Assembly: GCF_017377855.1 (NCBI RefSeq)
Contig: NZ_JAFREP010000042.1
Coordinates: forward strand, 1-64,000
Direction of reading: 5' to 3'
Length of the DNA stretch: 64,000 nucleotides
From: Acanthopleuribacter pedis
Lineage (GTDB): Bacteria; Acidobacteriota; Holophagae; Acanthopleuribacterales; Acanthopleuribacteraceae
Both the position numbers and the translations under genes were made by a program. Shown here piece after piece: positions 61,277 through 64,000 of the stretch; within the stretch, counting starts at the first letter, position 1, and every line of letters starts with the position of its first letter. Under the pieces are notes generated by a model. That model did not search any database, was not told the DNA's origin, and saw nothing but the letters and a program-made list of their open reading frames with translations.

Positions 61277-62031
61277 AGCGATGCCGCCGCTTCTTCGTAG
61301 AGCACGTCGAGGAGATCAATCCCGCAGGCGAGGTTTTCCGCCCAATCCATGAACTGGTTCACCATCTCGGGACCGCGGAAGGCCGCGCCGTGTTGGGGCG
61401 CGATGGTGTCGATATCGAGGCGTCGCGCCATGCGCGCCCACGTGCGCATGGCTTTGTTACAGGCCATGTAGCGCTGATGAAAGGGTTCCATGTAGGCGCG
61501 GTGGCTTTCGAAATCGTCGACAAAGGCGTAATCAATGCCCATGGATGCACCGAGATCACCGGTGTACAGAATGCGGGAAACGGGATCGTAAAGGTGGAAG
61601 TTACCCGCGGAATGGAGGAAATGGGCGGGCAACAGGTGGAGCTTGTTGCGACCCAGTTCCAAGACCATCCCTTCGTCGGGGACGGCGTGGAGACGGTGCT
61701 GTAGGTACTTGTCGAGGCCGAAGTGGGGCACGAAGCGCACCCACAATTTGGAGCAGTAGGCCTCGGCATCGGAGGCGAGCAGCCAGCCGTTGATGGCGGC
61801 GACGATGTCGGGATCTTGGTGGGATAAGAACAGGTATTTCAAGTCGGCGGCGCGGATCAAACCGGTCACCTGGGCCAAGGTGGGTTTAAACGCCTTGTGC
61901 CCACCGGGGTCGAGCAACAGCGCCAAGCCGTCGTCAATAATCATGTGTTGGTTAGCCTGAACCGCCAAACCGTGGCCGAAATCCTCGAGCCAAATGTTGC
62001 GGTGGCCGTCCTGCTCAAATAAAACTTCCAT
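61273..62031 (-). CDS. Di-iron-type metallo-beta-lactamase-fold protein (ODP/FprA-like, no flavodoxin)
   Basis: 252 residues from ATG 62031 (GGAGA upstream). MBL fold with LFLSHQDPDIVAAI, PAHFLHSAGNFHLYDP, ILYTGDLGAS and IAPQHGAAF, the ligand set of the A-type flavoprotein/ODP branch, in which the metal site reduces or binds O2. The HxExDH motif is changed to HQDPDI, as in stand-alone oxygen-sensor-like members. There is no flavodoxin domain, so it is more likely a sensor than a reductase. Translation is coupled to the REC-DUF4388 gene by ATGA. Confidence 0.82.
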   Translation of the reverse strand: MEVLFEQDGHRNIWLEDFGHGLAVQANQHMIIDDGLALLLDPGGHKAFKPTLAQVTGLIRAADLKYLFLSHQDPDIVAAINGWLLASDAEAYCSKLWVRFVPHFGLDKYLQHRLHAVPDEGMVLELGRNKLHLLPAHFLHSAGNFHLYDPVSRILYTGDLGASMGIDYAFVDDFESHRAYMEPFHQRYMACNKAMRTWARMARRLDIDTIAPQHGAAFRGPEMVNQFMDWAENLACGIDLLDVLYEEAAASL

Positions 62032-62078
62032 GCTTGTGTTTCTCCAATCTTCGCGATGCGTCAATCCGTGGAACTGGG

Positions 62079-62444
62079 TTACAAGATGCGTTTGAGTTGT
62101 TCGGCGGCGCGGTTCATGTCGAGGAAAATCAGCCCCAACTTGGCGCGGCCGTTGGTCAAGGCCACCAAAACGGTGCCTTCCGAGGCATTCATCGCGATCA
62201 CATAACCGTCGCGACCTTTGACGAACACCTGTTCTAGGTCGCCGCGTTCGAGTTCTTGGGCGGTGCGGGTGCCCAAACTGAGCAAGGTCGAGGTCATGCC
62301 GGCGACACGCCCGTCGTCAAACTTAGCGGGGAAGGCGGAGGCAATCATCAGCCCGTCCTCACTCACGACGGCACAGCCCTCGACATCCGGGGTTCCGCCC
62401 TGCATGTAACGCAAAATTTCGTTGATCTGTTCAATGCGGCTCAT
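62079..62444 (-). CDS. Roadblock/LC7 domain protein (MglB-like)
   Basis: 121 residues, AAGGAG before ATG. A single complete roadblock domain: MSRIEQINEILRYM helix, strand GCAVVSEDGLMIASAFP, helix GMTSTLLSLGTRTAQEL, strands EQVFVKGRDGYVIAMNA and EGTVLVALTNGRAKLGLIFLDM, terminal helix. Such proteins regulate Ras-like GTPases in polarity, but no GTPase is encoded in the window. Start of the tight part of the cluster; 105 bases separate it from the kinase gene upstream. Confidence 0.88.
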   Translation of the reverse strand: MSRIEQINEILRYMQGGTPDVEGCAVVSEDGLMIASAFPAKFDDGRVAGMTSTLLSLGTRTAQELERGDLEQVFVKGRDGYVIAMNASEGTVLVALTNGRAKLGLIFLDMNRAAEQLKRIL

Positions 62445-62549
62445 GTGCCAAACTCCTTTGCTTCCCCGCGCGGCGCCCTTGGTGTTTCACCGTCGCGGAT
62501 GTGGTCCTCTACCCGTGGTTGCCGATGGCCGGTACGGGTCGGCAACGGC

Positions 62550-63569
62550 TTAATCGCGGCCGGCCGCTCGCGGTCGTTCGTGATGTCCTTCCAGCGGGAT
62601 CGCGGCACGTACGGCGGTCCCTTCGCCAGGCGCCGATTGAATGGTGAGCCTGCCGTTGTGGGCGGCCAAGGCGGCGCGACACATGGCCATGCCGATCCCG
62701 CTCCCCATGGATTTGGTGGTGTAGAAAAGGTCGGTGCATTGGCTGACCGTTTCGGCATCCATACCGATCCCGGTATCGCGAACTTCGAAGCTGAAGCAGC
62801 CGGCGTCGTCGAGGCCGGCTTGCACGCGAATCTGGTCGCCGGGTTGACAGGCCTGCTTGGCGTTGTTGAGAAGGTTAAACAACATGCCGCGAATGCCGCC
62901 GGTCTCAAGTGGAAGGGGGGGCAAGGGATCGAGGTCCACCACCAAATCGACACCCAAGCGCTCGAGCAGCGGCCGGAAAACGGCACAGGTTTCGAGGAGC
63001 GCCATGCCGATATCCTGAACTTCGTTGTGGGTGAGTTTTTGCGAGACGCTGCCGATGCCGTCAAAGGCGAGTTTCATGCGTTGCGATTCGTGGTAAATGC
63101 CGGCCAAAAGCTCGCGCTGGTCCTCGGGTAAATCGTCTTCCAAAACCAGTTCACACATGGCCATCACCGAGGCCAGCGGGTTTTTTAATTCGTGTAAAAA
63201 GGTAGGCAACACCTCGTTGACGGTGGCCATTTCCAGCAAACGGGTTTGGTGTTTGCTCACCGTTTGTTCCTCGTCCAGTCGATGCAAGTAGAGATGCCAG
63301 GCCCAGGGATGGGGTTCCGTCGCGGGACGAAAGCGAAACACCAGGGTGAAGGCGTCAAAGTCGCGGCACAGGGAAAAGGGTTTGTCGGCCGTGTGCGCCT
63401 CGGCGGGAATCGGTAAAAAACGGGTTTCAAAGGAGGCGCCGACCAGGGGCTGATCGCCGTCAAAAAAAGATTCACCCAGACCGGCGGTTTTTTGAATGAT
63501 GAAATGCCGGTCCAGCCACATTTGGGGAACATGCGCGACGGGTTCTAGCTGAAAAGCGGTGGCTTCCAC
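62550..63569 (-). CDS. Soluble histidine kinase
   Basis: 339 residues, GTG start with AAAGGAG six bases upstream. The N-terminal 100 residues form an unassigned sensor part with MWLDRHFIIQKT and no membrane helix. HisKA with FLHELKNPLASV (His126), then ATPase with LLNNAKQAC, DTGIGMD, GSGIGMAMC and a degenerate end. Cytosolic sensing fits a cluster with an O2/redox-type MBL protein. It is the first gene of the minus-strand cluster ending at 59067. Confidence 0.88.
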   Translation of the reverse strand: MEATAFQLEPVAHVPQMWLDRHFIIQKTAGLGESFFDGDQPLVGASFETRFLPIPAEAHTADKPFSLCRDFDAFTLVFRFRPATEPHPWAWHLYLHRLDEEQTVSKHQTRLLEMATVNEVLPTFLHELKNPLASVMAMCELVLEDDLPEDQRELLAGIYHESQRMKLAFDGIGSVSQKLTHNEVQDIGMALLETCAVFRPLLERLGVDLVVDLDPLPPLPLETGGIRGMLFNLLNNAKQACQPGDQIRVQAGLDDAGCFSFEVRDTGIGMDAETVSQCTDLFYTTKSMGSGIGMAMCRAALAAHNGRLTIQSAPGEGTAVRAAIPLEGHHERPRAAGRD

Positions 63570-64000
63570 GTCGGGCTCCTTTCTCTGGTGATTCTAAACA
63601 GGGCCGGGTGATGGATTTCACAACGGTTGCTGTTCTTGTTGCAGGGATAGCAACCATCGTGCCTAGTCGAAAAACGACCCTATCGCCCGGCTTTCAACCA
63701 AGAACAGGGTGATATCCCACGGTAAAGACCGGTCCATTGCGAAAATTTGCGCATGAAGGTGTGGATGGATACGCCGCTTGAGGCTGCTGGTTCATTTCTG
63801 CTCATACCGACGAGGCATTGGGGATGGGTTTGGGACGATGAGGCAATTGCCTCGGTTTGATCCTCATGACCGTGAAAAAAGTGTTGCTATCTATGTGATT
63901 CTCTCTACAGAGGTAATGCCCAACAGATAACTTTTACCTTTATATTTAATTCATTCTTTTTTCCGTGGTCACTCGGTTAGACTGTCACTAGAAACAATTT
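63570..64000. other. Right-edge region without a supported gene
   Basis: No protein or RNA gene found. The left part should hold the promoter of the kinase gene. Noted: a perfect palindrome GAGGCAATTGCCTC at 63840-63853 and a short open frame near 63752-63859 (35 codons) with no support. The last 150 bases are AT-rich. Confidence 0.45.

Overview
The window is dense, fairly GC-rich DNA from a Gram-negative bacterium: it has two TonB-dependent outer-membrane receptors, a periplasmic adaptor/ABC exporter, a YfiR-type periplasmic protein and many Lol-type or Sec-type N-termini. Large multidomain signalling proteins, roadblock/LC7 proteins, DUF4388, a CHAT/STAND operon and an orphan NRPS point to a large-genome, behaviourally complex lineage. 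An acidobacterium of the Holophagae/Acanthopleuribacter kind or a myxobacterium-like organism would fit, but this is inference from gene content; no rRNA or tRNA gene was found to anchor taxonomy.

Layout. 0-1.1 kb: tail of an IS110-family transposase, a perfect hairpin, and a gene-poor stretch with a dispersed repeat. 0.6-4.0 kb: Cys-rich small protein, TonB receptor (probably metal-related), TerB-like protein. 5.0-11.2 kb: Hpt-REC-REC-GGDEF protein, converging with and overlapping a 1357-aa NtrY-like membrane histidine kinase and its small membrane partner. 11.3-14.1 kb: divergent MocR regulator and EamA exporter. 14.4-18.7 kb: adaptor, ATPase and two FtsX-type permeases of a MacAB-like exporter. 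18.9-23.8 kb: a single unusual NRPS (A-PCP followed by two catalytically degenerate condensation-like domains). 23.9-30.6 kb: P-loop kinase, two paralogous membrane proteins plus a decayed third copy, a DUF805-SRPBCC fusion, a hypothetical gene, and much non-coding DNA with long perfect hairpins.

30.6-36.2 kb: complete seven-gene mrp (mnh) cation/proton antiporter operon. 36.2-37.4 kb: a scar with two gene fragments and a 347-bp MITE-like element with long imperfect terminal inverted repeats around GC-rich tandem repeats. 37.4-47.0 kb (minus strand): the most interesting region, a tightly coupled four-gene operon of HExxH metalloprotein, CHAT protease-NTPase, giant STAND-type NTPase and an unknown protein, which looks like a protease-based conflict, stress or cell-death system. 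47.1-51.6 kb: RluA-family pseudouridine synthase, vWA protein with five repeated domains, membrane protein, GST. 52.0-58.8 kb: TonB receptor facing an operon of hybrid histidine kinase, REC-GGDEF and YfiR, together a likely c-di-GMP/outer-membrane signalling unit. 59.1-63.6 kb: operon of histidine kinase, LC7 protein, di-iron-type MBL protein, REC-DUF4388, ParA-like ATPase and second LC7 protein, a likely polarity or oxygen/redox-responsive motility module. 63.6-64.0 kb: no gene seen.

Recurring themes: four proteins handle phosphorelay or c-di-GMP directly; several operons use ATGA stop/start overlaps; and three perfect inverted repeats with unrelated arms but identical 20-nt loops lie in the gene-poor zones.
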